Assembly (NCBI GenBank): GCA_002943765.1
Contig: PQWQ01000021.1
Span: 744,001 to 808,000, forward strand
Source: Psoroptes ovis
Taxonomy: Eukaryota > Arthropoda > Arachnida > Sarcoptiformes > Psoroptidae
Reading direction: 5' to 3'
Length of the DNA stretch: 64,000 bases
Shown here: positions 1-17,553 of the stretch, piece by piece
Position numbering within the stretch: position 1 is the first letter of the stretch
Layout of the letters: the number at the start of each line of letters is the position of its first letter
The notes under the pieces: generated by a model
What the model was told of the DNA's origin: nothing
Seen by the model: only the letters and a program-made list of their open reading frames with translations
The model's database searches: none
Program-made: the position numbers and the translations under genes

Positions 1-144
1 GGTTATGGTGGTGACGATCATAATGATAATACACGATATGATCAAATAATTGTGGCTCAGATTCGTATGATAAATACGCCTTGTCACGATGTCTCCGTTC
101 GTTCGAATGGTTCAACCATTCAATGCTATTATCATTATCATGGT

Positions 145-239
145 CAGTGATTCTCAACAACTGTGCCGCTGCTTTGAAATAACTTTGAAATTTTTGAATT
201 TGATGCGGCAACAAAAACGAAAAAGGTTGAGAATCACTG
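145..239. mobile_element. hAT-like MITE copy 1
   Basis: It begins CAGTGATTCTCAAC and ends GTTGAGAATCACTG, a perfect 14 bp terminal inverted repeat around a GC-richer centre with GTGCCGC / GCGGCA arms. The CAGTG...CACTG ends resemble hAT (Charlie-type) termini. No clean 8 bp target duplication is visible, so the copy is probably old. It is non-coding. Confidence 0.7.
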
Positions 240-810
240 ATTATCATCATAATAATTATCATTGTTGATTGTCATTTGTTATGCCAACAATTGATGATGA
301 TGATAATAATCATTATTATCATTATCATTATCATCAACGACTACTACTAATGTATTATTATTTTATCTTCAATATCATTGAATTACTTGTTCATTTGTGG
401 CTCTCTCTCGAGTACTTTGGTGACTTGTAATTGAAATTCAATATTCGTATTTCATTGGTCCTGAGATCGATACATGATCATTATCATATTAAATCATTGG
501 TGATTAAAGGTAAATCTGGATTAAATTCGTAGATATTCAATTCGTATTGAAGAGAGACATAGAGAGAGACATGATTCGTAGATATTGAGCCATTTGTATA
601 TTGGAGAGAGCTAGGTATACACCTTGAAATATCAAAAATAATAATGATGGTGATGAAGAGATGATTGTTTTCTTTTCAATTGAAAATTTAGATGTTAGTC
701 AATCGTTGTTGTTGCTGTTGTTGTTTACCATTGTAATACATTGTTCTGCTCTGTGTACTCATTGTTTTCGTATCAACATTTCAATCAAACAAACATAATG
801 AAAATAAATA

Positions 811-890
811 GTTGGTTGTACGAAAAGTTTTGTCGTATAAATCAATCAACATTTGATTAATTTACACGACAAAACTTTTCGGACAGCTCC
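811..890. mobile_element. mariner-like hairpin MITE, subfamily D
   Basis: Left arm GGTTGTACGAAAAGTTTTGTCG faces CGACAAAACTTTTCGGACAG. The outermost end is degraded and the right end reads GACAGCTCC instead of GACAACCTAA. The same variant right end occurs at 37143. Confidence 0.72.
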
Positions 891-1150
891 AAAACAAAAT
901 AAACTGTTGTTAGGTGTGTCATTAAATGATAATAATGGCTGGATTGAATTCAATGGATGGCTGGAAATTGAATTTTTAGAAAAATGAGTCTTTGTGTCAT
1001 TTTGAAATTGAATGGCTGAATGAAATTGGATAGACAATTGTTTGTTTGTTTGTCTGTCGTTGCAAACAAATGATGATAAATAACATGTGTAAACACCACA
1101 TAAATATTTGAAGGGAGAGAAACAGGAGAAATGATTCAATGGTGAAATTA

Positions 1151-1231
1151 TTAGGTTGTCCGGAAAGTTCATTACGCTTAATCAAATAGAATTGCATAGG
1201 AAAATCGGCCAAAACTTTCCGGACAACCTAA
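1151..1231. mobile_element. mariner-like hairpin MITE, subfamily C
   Basis: TTAGGTTGTCCGGAAAGTTC opposes CCAAAACTTTCCGGACAACC. Both arms carry the GGAAAG/CTTTCC variant, an example of paired arm change. It is flanked by TA on both sides. Confidence 0.85.
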
Positions 1232-1389
1232 TATATAATTTCAAATTAATGAAACGTTTGTTTCACTTTGCCAATTCGTTACTGTTACTTACGTCTATTT
1301 GTGGTTACTGTTAGCCCATCGTTGTTGTTTTGAAGCATTTTTCCTTCGATACTTGGTCATAATTCTAATTTGATAATTTTACTTATCTA

Positions 1390-1469
1390 TTAGGCTGTCC
1401 GAAAAGTTCATTCCGCTCAATCAATAGAGTTGTTAATAGAAATCGGCCAGAACTTTTCGGACAACCGAA
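1390..1469. mobile_element. mariner-like hairpin MITE, subfamily C
   Basis: TTAGGCTGTCCGAAAAGTTC with an AATAGAGTTG core and a right arm CCAGAACTTTTCGGACAACC. It has TA flanks. One terminal base pair has decayed on each side (GGC, CCGAA). Confidence 0.85.
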
Positions 1470-1570
1470 TATTTTCAGATGACAACATGATGTGATAATG
1501 TGATTGATTGATATGCGAAGAATTTTCTGTTTTTTTTTATTTGGTCAAAAAATGTAAACAATACCATAGT

Positions 1571-1583
1571 CGCCATCTGGTGG
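1571..1583 (-). promoter_or_regulatory. CTCF-like motif upstream of tRNA-Trp
   Basis: The reverse complement reads CCACCAGATGGCG, a close match to the metazoan CTCF core, about 205 bp upstream of the tRNA gene. tRNA genes and CTCF can both act as boundaries, but here this is inference from a motif only. Confidence 0.35.
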
Positions 1584-1788
1584 TTGAGCTTGGAATTAAG
1601 ACAATTTGTTTTAACAGGTTCAATCCTCAATTGGATTTTTGTCTGGTTGATTTTGGTGATTTGTTAACACAATTAGGATTTCGAATGATAATTATATTTG
1701 ATATTTTAATTGATTGTGATTGATTTTTCGATATCGATTCATTGAATAAACAATCCAGAGCATCAATTATAATAATAAGTGATTAAAT

Positions 1789-1860
1789 GGCTCGGTGGCG
1801 CAACGGTAGCGCGTCTGACTCCAGATCAGAAGGTTGCGTGTTCAAATCACGTCCGGGTCA
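1789..1860 (+). tRNA. tRNA-Trp: tRNA-Trp (anticodon CCA)
   Basis: A full cloverleaf of 72 nt. Acceptor GGCTCGG pairs with CCGGGTC (two G-U type wobbles). The D stem is GCGC/GCGC, and the anticodon stem TCTGA/TCAGA encloses CTCCAGA with anticodon CCA. The T arm is GCGTG-TTCAAAT-CACGT and the discriminator base is A. The A and B boxes are intact and there is no intron. It decodes UGG (Trp) in cytosolic translation. T-runs 16 nt downstream fit Pol III termination. Confidence 0.97.
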
Positions 1861-1875
1861 TATAAAAATCGATCA

Positions 1876-1891
1876 TTTTTCTTCTTTTTTT
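1876..1891 (+). terminator. Pol III T-run terminator of tRNA-Trp
   Basis: Five T, then a run of seven T, starting 16 nt past the tRNA 3' end. This is the usual Pol III stop signal. Confidence 0.75.
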
Positions 1892-2650
1892 ATTTTAGCA
1901 TTATCTAATCTCTTGGTGCTCTCGCGATATTATTCAAATGAGAATATTGAAATATGCAAATCATAATTCATTCAAATCAGCTGAAATTTTTAAAAGAATT
2001 TTTCCATAAAACTTCTTGAATCAATTTTCAAGAATTTTTCGAATCATTCGTGGCCATTTTTTTCCAAATTTTTTGCTGTAAATAAGTCTTGATCAATGTT
2101 TGACAAGGATAAATAAGGGGCCATGGTATGATGGCAAAGTTCAATCAAAGAAGTGTGGCCAATCAACTTTTGAATTTTCGAATCTTTTTTTCTTTGACAA
2201 TTATTTTAACGCCTAGTGACTATTTCGACATGGGTGGGTTTGAAAATTTCTTAAAAAATTTTTGTCAACAAAAGTAAAGAAATACTGCTAGCAGCATTCA
2301 AAAGTGCAAAATGAAAGCAGAAAACAATCTTTCATTCAACACATTTCAATGCTACTAGCAGCAAATGTTTTGAATGAAATTTTCGGAATGAAAACAGAAA
2401 AAATTTATTTCCATTCAACACATTTGCATGCTGCTAGCAGCGAATGTTTTGGCGCTGTTTTTGCACAAAGAGTGGCGCAAAAATCTCTGTTTTTGTCTCT
2501 TTAAACGCGCGCCAAAAATTTTTACTGGGCCTGAGATTTTTGTTTTTTTTTTTTGACCATCGAAAGCAGCCGTGTTGGACCTCTTTTGTTGATCGAATTA
2601 TCTTCAGGTTTTTTCTTGAGGTGATAACCCTTAAAGGTTGGTGAAATTGC
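1892..2650. other. Intergenic between tRNA-Trp and SLBP, probable SLBP promoter region
   Basis: No gene is supported. It contains the direct repeat at 2310-2451 and a T-run near 2540. The transcription start of SLBP must lie between here and the donor at 2689, but no clear TATA box is visible. Confidence 0.5.
2310..2451. repeat. Two-copy direct repeat, about 64 bp unit
   Basis: Copies at about 2310-2372 and 2387-2451 share AATGAAARCAGAAAA, CATTCAACACATTT, ATGCTRCTAGCAGC and AATGTTTTG. The CTAGCAGC block also appears once more at 2288. The repeat sits in the presumed upstream region of SLBP. Confidence 0.75.
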
Positions 2651-2688
2651 AATCAATTCAATTCATTCATTGATCTCATCGTTGATCC

Positions 2689-2741
2689 GTAAGTTAACCT
2701 TTGAATTCATTGGTCAAAATCTAAAATTCTTGTCATTCCAG
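2689..2741 (+). other. 53 nt intron in the SLBP 5'UTR
   Basis: Donor GTAAGT at 2689 and acceptor TTGTCATTCCAG ending at 2741. It is tiny but of the same order as the 64 and 66 nt introns in the neighbouring ligase gene. Splicing puts the first ATG at 2751, nine bases into the second exon. Confidence 0.7.
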
Positions 2742-2750
2742 GTACAAACC

Positions 2751-3920
2751 ATGTATAGTAGTTCCAAAGTGGGCGAATCAAACATGAATTCAAAGTCAAT
2801 CGCTGATCAATACGTGATTGATTGGGTAAAATTGATGGAGGAGGAAGAAGAGGGTGAAGGTGATGTGGAGGGGGAAGAAGAAGGAATCTTCAGCGAAAAT
2901 GCTGCACCACAAGTGAATTCAGACACTGATAACAACAATGATCAGTACGACGATCATGTATCGATACAAGATCAGCTGATAAGCGAATTTAGTTCATCAT
3001 TACGTTGTACAGACGCCGAATTCAATGATAATTCAACTAATTATGATCATGATAATGATAATAGAAGACAAGTAATTGAAACGTATGAATTTGAAATTGA
3101 TAATCAACGAGAAATATTACAAGATATTGATTCAGGATTGGATATATTACCATCATCTACTTTATCTTTGGATGATTCATCCACTTTGAGACCACAACCT
3201 GATGATCATCAGCTGATTCCAGCGAGTCAAACGGCCGTAGAATCCGTGATGACTACACCGAAGACGTTGAAACGTTCGTTACGCGAATCAAACGGACGAA
3301 ACAATCGATCGTATCACCATGAACAATCGCTATCATCACCAGTAGCGTCTTCATCATCATCATCATCGACAACACGATCAAATAGTCCAGCAAATTCAAT
3401 GTGTTCATCACATACTGCATCATCATCGTCAGCCGTAATGCAACGGCCACGTAAAACACCACGTTTTGATCATACGAAATGTATCGAATTCGAAACCGAT
3501 ACCGCCACCATACAGCGGCGCCAGAAACAAATTGATTACGGTAAAAATACGATCGGTTACCGGAATTATCTTAAAATGATTCCAAAATATAAACGTCGCC
3601 GTGACCAACTGCGGACACCGAATAAATACATTAAATATAGCCGCCGGTCATGGGATCAGCAAATCCGACTGTGGCGCTTGCGTTTGCATGAATACGATCC
3701 ACCATTCACCAATGATAATCGTTCCAATGACCACCAACGACAGCAGCTAGATGATGGTCAACAGCTGATATCAACCAATGATAATAATCAAGTTAAAATC
3801 AATCGAAAATTGAATTTTGATCAAATTTCAACGACGACAACCAATGACACTACTGATGATATCGATATTGCTAATATCGATGATGATGATTTGGACATTT
3901 CAGACATTTTACAATTGTAA
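2751..3920 (+). CDS. SLBP: Histone RNA hairpin-binding protein (stem-loop binding protein)
   Basis: SLBP binds the 3' stem-loop of replication-dependent histone mRNAs and is needed for their 3' processing, export and translation. The 389-residue product has its RNA-binding domain at about residues 239-318. It includes [13 protein letters not shown], the TPNK motif (T289; this Thr is phosphorylated in known SLBPs), YSRRSWDQQ and a closing YDPP, matching the family closely. The start is the first ATG after a strong splice acceptor; the frame upstream has no ATG. The N-terminal part carries a Glu-rich block and Ser runs, and the C-terminus is acidic (ends near [11 protein letters not shown]). 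It is longer than animal SLBPs of roughly 270-280 residues because of these low-complexity parts. It converges with the RNF38-like gene about 1.1 kb downstream. Confidence 0.95.
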   Translation: MYSSSKVGESNMNSKSIADQYVIDWVKLMEEEEEGEGDVEGEEEGIFSENAAPQVNSDTDNNNDQYDDHVSIQDQLISEFSSSLRCTDAEFNDNSTNYDHDNDNRRQVIETYEFEIDNQREILQDIDSGLDILPSSTLSLDDSSTLRPQPDDHQLIPASQTAVESVMTTPKTLKRSLRESNGRNNRSYHHEQSLSSPVASSSSSSSTTRSNSPANSMCSSHTASSSSAVMQRPRKTPRFDHTKCIEFETDTATIQRRQKQIDYGKNTIGYRNYLKMIPKYKRRRDQLRTPNKYIKYSRRSWDQQIRLWRLRLHEYDPPFTNDNRSNDHQRQQLDDGQQLISTNDNNQVKINRKLNFDQISTTTTNDTTDDIDIANIDDDDLDISDILQL

Positions 3921-4159
3921 ACGAGCGAGCAGACAGACAATCGATTGAATCGTCGATTGACCATCGATCGATCATCGTTCATCACCGCTATCGATTGACC
4001 AATGAATTAATCGATTATCATCATCACTCGTTGACCTCGTGGACAGCTGATTTTCGACAGCAGCGTCAAAGACGCATCCATCAATTCATCCGCATACATT
4101 TTTTTTGATAAAAGTTCATGTCTAATATAATCAAATTTAACCCTTTATTTTGAATAATG

Positions 4160-4165
4160 AATAAA
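4160..4165 (+). promoter_or_regulatory. Poly-A signal of SLBP
   Basis: An AATAAA hexamer 240 nt after the SLBP stop, in an AT-rich 3'UTR. Confidence 0.55.
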
Positions 4166-4600
4166 TATTTTGATTAATTTCGAATTTTTATTTTGAAAAA
4201 TATGAAATTCAATGTTTACATACGTCTGAGTGTGTCCATGTGGATGTGTTTGAGTCGGTTGTGTCTGGTGTGTTTATGTGGGCGTGTGTCTGGTGTTAGT
4301 GTATGTATACAACTGATCATCATTAATTGGACATTCGATATTAATCATAACCCTTTTGATTCAAAGGCATTAGGCTTTGAAATTTAAGAGGGAAATTTCC
4401 CGGGAAAAAACATGTATAAATATTCACAGATATCTTTTTAATTGAATTGAAATTTTGAAAATAAAAAAAAAATTGTGCGTGTAAAAAGTTTCAAGGAAAA
4501 TTTCTCCACCCAACCCTTTGAACCTTTGAAAATCTTAATCAAGCGAGTCTCAAAGGTCCGCCGAAAGGGGGCGTTGTGTCGGAATCAAATCATTCGCTTG

Positions 4601-4606
4601 TTTATT
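4601..4606 (-). promoter_or_regulatory. Candidate poly-A signal of the RNF38-like gene
   Basis: AATAAA on the - strand about 400 nt beyond the stop at 5003. It is not unique, so assignment is tentative. Confidence 0.35.
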
Positions 4607-5002
4607 TGTGCTCAGTGTACGTATGAATGTCTGTATAAAATGAATGAATGAATGAATGGAAAATTCAATGTAAGAAACATTTTACAAAGATATAATTGAA
4701 ATTAATTAAGAAAATTAATTAAAAATGAATGATACAAATAATTGAAATAAAAATAATTAAAAAAAATTATTTTACACATTGAAAGGTTATAGAATCAATT
4801 ATTTGTTTACAAATATAATATCGATTATTTGATTGATTGAATGATTGGGCTAAAATCATAAATTTTAAATCAGCTAATTGAAAAAATATCGTTTAATAAT
4901 TGATGATTGCTCGAGGATATATTTCATATTTTAGATGAATTTTGTACATTGAAAGTATTCGTTGCGTCCAAATTGCAATTAATCGAAGCGAATCAAATTG
5001 AA

Positions 5003-12402
<7,400 letters not shown>

Positions 12403-13572
12403 TGCTTATGTCAGTTGAATCATTCACATTCCATTAAACCATTGATGGATGACTGATGACCATTCGAAAACCTGCGGACATACGAGAAAAACGCAAAAAT
12501 TAATGGTGAATCATGGAAAATGATTGAAATGAAATCGCTGAGCCAGCTGCAATTACAATGGCTGTGATTGCGGCCATTGAAATGGTAACACTGAATGACG
12601 CATTGCCATTTAAGAACATTTGGCTTCAGTCATTCAAACACAACCACCATAAAATACACACAGCGTAATCATAATTGTGAAAAACCCTTTTTTTGCACGT
12701 GCAAACAAAACTCATTTTACACGATTTTTTAGAGCTGTCAAAGCTTTCAAATTTTGTCTCTCTCCCCTCATTGTGACTCTCCCATTGAAACACTGTGAAT
12801 TCAAATATATGAACACACAAATACATACAGACAACACATATACAGGTATATTCCAGTGCTTTGAATAATGATGGCAATTCAAAAGCAATTATTATGATTA
12901 TTTGTGAATGGCGCCATTCAAAAATAATTGACGTACAAGGTCAAAGGTAATGATTGTTTGAGTTGTATCTCTCTCTGTGTGTATTTCAAATGAATGATTG
13001 ACAATTATTCATTTGAAATACACATAGAGATCCCATACAAGGAAATTTGAAATGAAATGATTCAAAGGTATTTCAGCTTGGAGAGACAATGGAGACAGCA
13101 AGCGCAGCGAGGGAGAGAGAGAGATGGAGATGGCTATTTCAACATATGTGTAACATTGAATGAATGAAGTTGGAAATGGAATGAATTTCATTGTTGAACA
13201 ACGTGCGCAACAAGTGAAAATGATGAAATAGTTTTCATGAAGGATGAAGGATTTTCTCGCATTCAAAGCTTGCTGAATCAGCTCTCAAAGCTTGCTTGGC
13301 GAGAGCTTCAAAGGAGGCTGGTGGCAATTGGCGCCTTTGACTATTTCGCTCCAATTGGGTCGGGTAGGTGTGCGTGGCTGCGTGTGTTGCTGAAACTTGC
13401 TCAGCTCTCAGTGTCTAAGCTACGAGCCTGTTACACTGTTTGTGGATTTTTCAAAGGCCGTAACGTTGCAACGTTTTTTTTGCAATTTTTTCGATTCAAA
13501 ATTGAAATGAGGTCATAATAAGGCCAAGTGCACACATTGCTGCTGCTATTGTGACTAAAACACTGCGCAACA
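12403..13572. other. Upstream region of RNF38-like gene
   Basis: A good acceptor on the - strand (TATGTCCGCAG, exon edge 12471) suggests a non-coding first exon further upstream, because an in-frame TAA precedes ATG 12402. Otherwise AT-rich, with the 17 bp hairpin at 12979-13023. No gene is recognised. Confidence 0.45.
12979..13023. repeat. Perfect 17 bp hairpin, 11 nt loop
   Basis: GTGTATTTCAAATGAAT (12979-12995) pairs exactly with ATTCATTTGAAATACAC (13007-13023). Neither end shows mariner, hAT or piggyBac termini, so it is not one of the listed families. Confidence 0.85.
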
Positions 13573-13740
13573 ATGCTCGAGGATGTTTGGCGTGAAATGA
13601 AATTCAATGAGGGAAACACGTGGTACGCGCAGTTTTTCCCCTTCGTCGTAAAGCTTTTCAACACGGGGAAATTCCAGTCCTTTCAGTACGCCTTCAGAAC
13701 AGTAAGAGGACCCGAGAGGCTTATGGCTACGCATTGCTAA
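13573..13740 (+). pseudogene. GC-rich 55-codon coding-like fragment, unrecognised
   Basis: The frame opens MLEDVWREMKF, passes NTWYAQFFPF and ends RLMATHC. Many codons end in C or G (TTC, GTC, AAC, ACG, GCC), unlike the AT-rich surroundings, and the amino-acid mix is protein-like without simple repeats. It is preceded in frame by TGA six codons back. I do not recognise the family. The composition suggests a fragment of a transposon or other inserted gene. An antisense frame overlaps but has worse codon character. Confidence 0.3.
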
Positions 13741-14095
13741 ATTAAGCAACAGAAGAAATGAATCGTCGGATTCACCATTTGTGGTCATTAGGGGGCAGCA
13801 CGGGGGAGTTTTATTCATGAAATACTAAGGGTGAAGGAAGAGGAACACACGCAGCGAGCAAGCTGCGCTAGGAAACTCCACACGCCTACATCCATTCGAT
13901 CCAATCGGGGTTATTTTTAGCCAAATTCCAAATTTGGTTTAGGGGAAACTTTCTTGGGAAAAATTTTCGAGAAACTTTCCTGGAAATTCTTGAGAATCGC
14001 TGAAAGAATTTTCATCATTTTAACCCTTTTTGACAGCTCTTTCAAATGACAATAAGGTATGAATGCTGCTGCTACGCATATACCACAGTGATTCT

Positions 14096-14178
14096 CAACG
14101 ATTTTTTTTGCTTGGTTGCGGCACAGAAAATTTCCAAAATTTGGCCTACACACACTGAGTTGTGGTTGAGAATCACTG
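14096..14178. mobile_element. hAT-like MITE copy 3
   Basis: CAGTGATTCTCAAC ... GTTGAGAATCACTG, perfect 14 bp ends, with GGTTGCGGCAC inside. No intact target duplication. Confidence 0.72.
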
Positions 14179-14271
14179 TAATTTACATACATACACAATT
14201 GTTAATGGATGAATAGAATGAAATGAATTATTTCAAAAAAAAAAAAAAAAATATCAAGGTGAATATTGATA

Positions 14272-14353
14272 TTAGGTTGTCCGAAAAGTTGTGGCCGATT
14301 TTCATAAGCAAAACTATTGTGATTAAGTGGCATGAACTTTTCGGACAACCTAA
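14272..14353. mobile_element. mariner-like hairpin MITE, subfamily C reversed
   Basis: TTAGGTTGTCCGAAAAGTTG ... CATGAACTTTTCGGACAACC. The C core (ATTGTGATTAAG) lies in reverse orientation relative to 1151. TA flanks. Confidence 0.88.
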
Positions 14354-14746
14354 TATATGAATGAATGAATGATTACTTTCGATTATTTTTGAAATTTTTT
14401 TTTTTCGTACACACTGACTAATGAAAGCTTGCTGAATTCACAGGGCTATAAGCTTGCTTTTTTCCAATTTTTGGCTTTGTTTTGCTTGCTGCGCATACAT
14501 ACATACACATTGTTCTCATTGTTTACCAATGATTTTCAATGCATTTTTTTCAATTTTTTCAGAGGTAGAAACCTTACATTTTTCAATTTTTCTGTTGAAA
14601 TTGAAATGAATAATAAAGGTGATACACACACACTGAGAGGCAAGAATGGTTGTTATTGGTACCGACCTCATCATTCATTACTACCAGCCAGGTATATAAC
14701 AATTACAGGTATACACACACAGGGTGTGAATAGGTATATGTAAATA

Positions 14747-14826
14747 TTAGGTTGTCCGATAAGTTCTTGCCGATTTTTTCACAATTCCCTATGATATAAT
14801 AGGCGAAAACTTTTCGGACAACCTGA
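14747..14826. mobile_element. mariner-like hairpin MITE, subfamily B reversed
   Basis: TTAGGTTGTCCGATAAGTTC ... GGCGAAAACTTTTCGGACAA. The left arm carries CGATAAG while the right carries CTTTTCG. Right end CCTGA with degraded TA. Confidence 0.85.
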
Positions 14827-15203
14827 TGCAAAACCAATACATACACTAACTTACACAGAGGTAGGTACCTGACACAAAGATACAATCGAATGCAATCAAA
14901 TATAGCAAAGAATTTGATTCTTTTGATTCGAAACTAAAACCTGTTTACGCAAGCTATATGTTCAAAGGTATATACCTTGTTATTATTTAGTGTTTTTCAT
15001 CCACCATTCCCTAATCAAACTTAAATCAAAATGAAATGAATTGTCAAAAACAGGTAAAAACCTTTGTGTATAAGGTTGTATAGGTAAAGGTTGTAAAGGT
15101 AGAAGAATTATGAAATCATAGTTTAATATTGTGACTGTGAATGAATTTGACAGATATTCAATGATATCTATGAAAGGTACTATTGCTTACACTACGCAAG
15201 CTA

Positions 15204-15289
15204 TTAGGAAGGTTGTCCGGAAAGTTTTTGCCGATTATATCGTAGAAAATCATTGAAAAAAATCAGCAAGAACTTATCGGACAACCTAA
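15204..15289. mobile_element. mariner-like hairpin MITE, subfamily B
   Basis: TTAGGAAGGTTGTCCGGAAAG carries a 4-base duplication near the left end. Core ATTATATCGTAG, right arm CAGCAAGAACTTATCGGACA. TA flanks. Confidence 0.85.
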
Positions 15290-17471
15290 TATAATATGAT
15301 TGATCATCCATAATCATCATAATAATGATTTCACTTATTCAAAGCTTGAAATTTTCAATTTTCAAAAATAAATCCAAGTCAGTCACTGGCGCAACATTGA
15401 ATCATTGAGTCAGTGTAGGATGATTACGATGGCGGTGAATGATGGTGGATTAGTGAAAGCTTGTTCTATGAAGCTTTCAATTCGATTTGAAATACTTTCA
15501 ATTGTTCAGAATAAATACAAGGTTATAGCCTCATACAAATACAGGATACACGCAATTTAAAAGCAGCACCTGAATCAGTCTGATTCATCAGCCATCACTG
15601 ATGATTACCATCATCTTCGATGATGATGAATATTGGCGACAGCTGTTCAAAGGTACGAACCTTTTAAAAACCTTGATAATCTTAGCTTAAAGCTTAGGCT
15701 ATAGCCTTATTAACCTTTGTGGATTAACCTTCGTTTGAGCCTAAATCAAAATTGACAAATCTCGCAGATTATTTTTCAAGCCTCACACCTGAATACACCT
15801 ATAACCTTGTTGCGCATTCTACATTAAGCATACTGACCAAGGCTAATACCTTTCATTTGAAATTAATTGGTAATGACAGGTAGAAGATGTGCATGAATCT
15901 TAGTCTTTGAATGATTAAAAAATACCTCAATCTATAACCTTAGTGCTAAACTATAATCTTACTGGTATTAACCTCTTAAAATTAAATGTATAACCTTTGA
16001 AATTTTTCACAATTTCATCTAATTTCAGCTCAGCTTCAAAATGTCAGATCAGGGGCTTTTTTTCGTCATTTTTGCTTGGTCAAATCGCAGCGCAGCAAAA
16101 TGATCACCTCTAGGTCACAACAACCACCACCTCATAAATTTCAAAGGTTGTCAGGTGAGTTTTTTCTGCATTCAATTTCACCATTGAGAGGACCCAACCA
16201 TTTCTCAAAGGCAAACCGAATCGAGAGAAATTTCAATTAACCTTCACCACCACACAAACCTTAACCTTCAGCCAGCACCACACTCAGATGCCTTAACCTC
16301 CACCACCTTCAATCACCAGGCATTCGGCCATCAAAAACCAATCGACCAAAGCAGCACGCACGTAGCACATGCAGCACGCAGGAGGGAGTATGGTTTGACA
16401 GCCAAGACATTCGAATGTCCATTAATTTTCATTCGGAGAAGGAAAAAAATTGCTTCAGGGTAAATTCAAAGGTCCCCCTTCAACATTCGAATGGCTCACA
16501 ACAGGTCATTTGAGAGAAATCTTCGATCTTCTACTCCTCCTCCTCCTCCTTCGTCCATCAATCGGCCATCGTTCAATTTCATTTCAGTCTCTGAGGCTCT
16601 GGTCAATTTACTCGTAGAGGGAAAAATTAATGGAAAAATTTCAAAGGTTACAGGCTGAAGGCTTTGATTGTTTTCGATTCAGTCACCATTCATTCAGTGC
16701 ATTCACAAACACTGACCAAAATCGAAAAGGTCATAGTTGAAAGTTGAGCAAAAATGAAAATTATCGATTGATATCGGGCGATATCGTCGTCGTCCAAAAA
16801 ACGATATAATCATATATCTTTGAAGGTTATAAGTGAAATGAATGATCGAAGACCTAAGAAAAAATCTGAGGAAAAAAAATTTCAAAAAATTCAGATGACC
16901 AATGCCACAGGGCCTGGTATTAGACTAATGGTGGTGTTGGTGGTACAAACTGTTCAGAGGTTCAGCTGGTTGTTGATTCGGTTCGATTCAAAGCCCTAAT
17001 GGTGTGTCAATCTTTGAATTTCGATTTGATTCAATTGAAATTCAATTGAATCTAATGGAATTTCTGTTGTTGTTGCTGTGGCTGTACAATTTATTTGACG
17101 TCTTCAGGTCGATGTTTTGGTCAAATTTTGACATTCCCGGACCTTAGAGAGAAGACCCTGGAAACAATAAGGGAAATATTTTTGGGAAACTTTCAGGGAA
17201 ACTTTTCCAGAAGGAAAAAATGAGAAATTTTTCCGAAAATCAAAAGAATTTCTTTTGATTTTCTTGGACAAAACAGAAAATTTAAAGAAAATACCAAGGG
17301 TCTGAGATGGTCAAACCTTGAAGACCCTAGAACACAATTCAATGTTTGGTAACTGAGAAATTCGATTGAATCAATCAATTGATTCAATTTCCAATTCATT
17401 GAATTTGAATGGTTCAAAAACAAAGCAAAAATCGAAAAAAATTTCTACCATTGAAAATACATTGAAATGTA

Positions 17472-17553
17472 TTATCGGTTGTCCGGAAAGTTTTTGCCGA
17501 TTTTTCAATAATTTTCTACGATATGATCGGCAAATACTTTCCGGACAACTTAA
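17472..17553. mobile_element. mariner-like hairpin MITE, subfamily B reversed
   Basis: CGGTTGTCCGGAAAGTTTTT ... GGCAAATACTTTCCGGACAA. Both arms share the GGAAAG/CTTTCC variant. Core TCTACGATATGATC. Outer bases are decayed. Confidence 0.85.

Larger units (their letters stand above)
1..1788. other. Intergenic, left edge to tRNA-Trp
   Basis: No coding region is supported. The stretch holds one hAT-like and three mariner-like hairpin elements (listed separately), GAT/ATC-rich low-complexity DNA around 285-350, and a CTCF-like motif at 1571-1583. The open frames here are short, repeat-spanning and unlike known proteins. Confidence 0.6.
3921..5002. other. Convergent intergenic region between SLBP and RNF38-like genes
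   Basis: It holds both 3'UTRs. AATAAA at 4160-4165 fits SLBP polyadenylation. AATAAA on the - strand at 4601-4606 could serve the ligase gene. GAAT tetranucleotide repeats lie near 4643-4658 and AT-only stretches at 4700-4770. No transposon hairpin is present. Confidence 0.6.

Noticed and set aside
2670..2750. N-terminal extension of SLBP
   Set aside because: The frame there starts at TTG, contains no ATG, and crosses a clean 53 nt GT-AG intron. The real start is ATG 2751.
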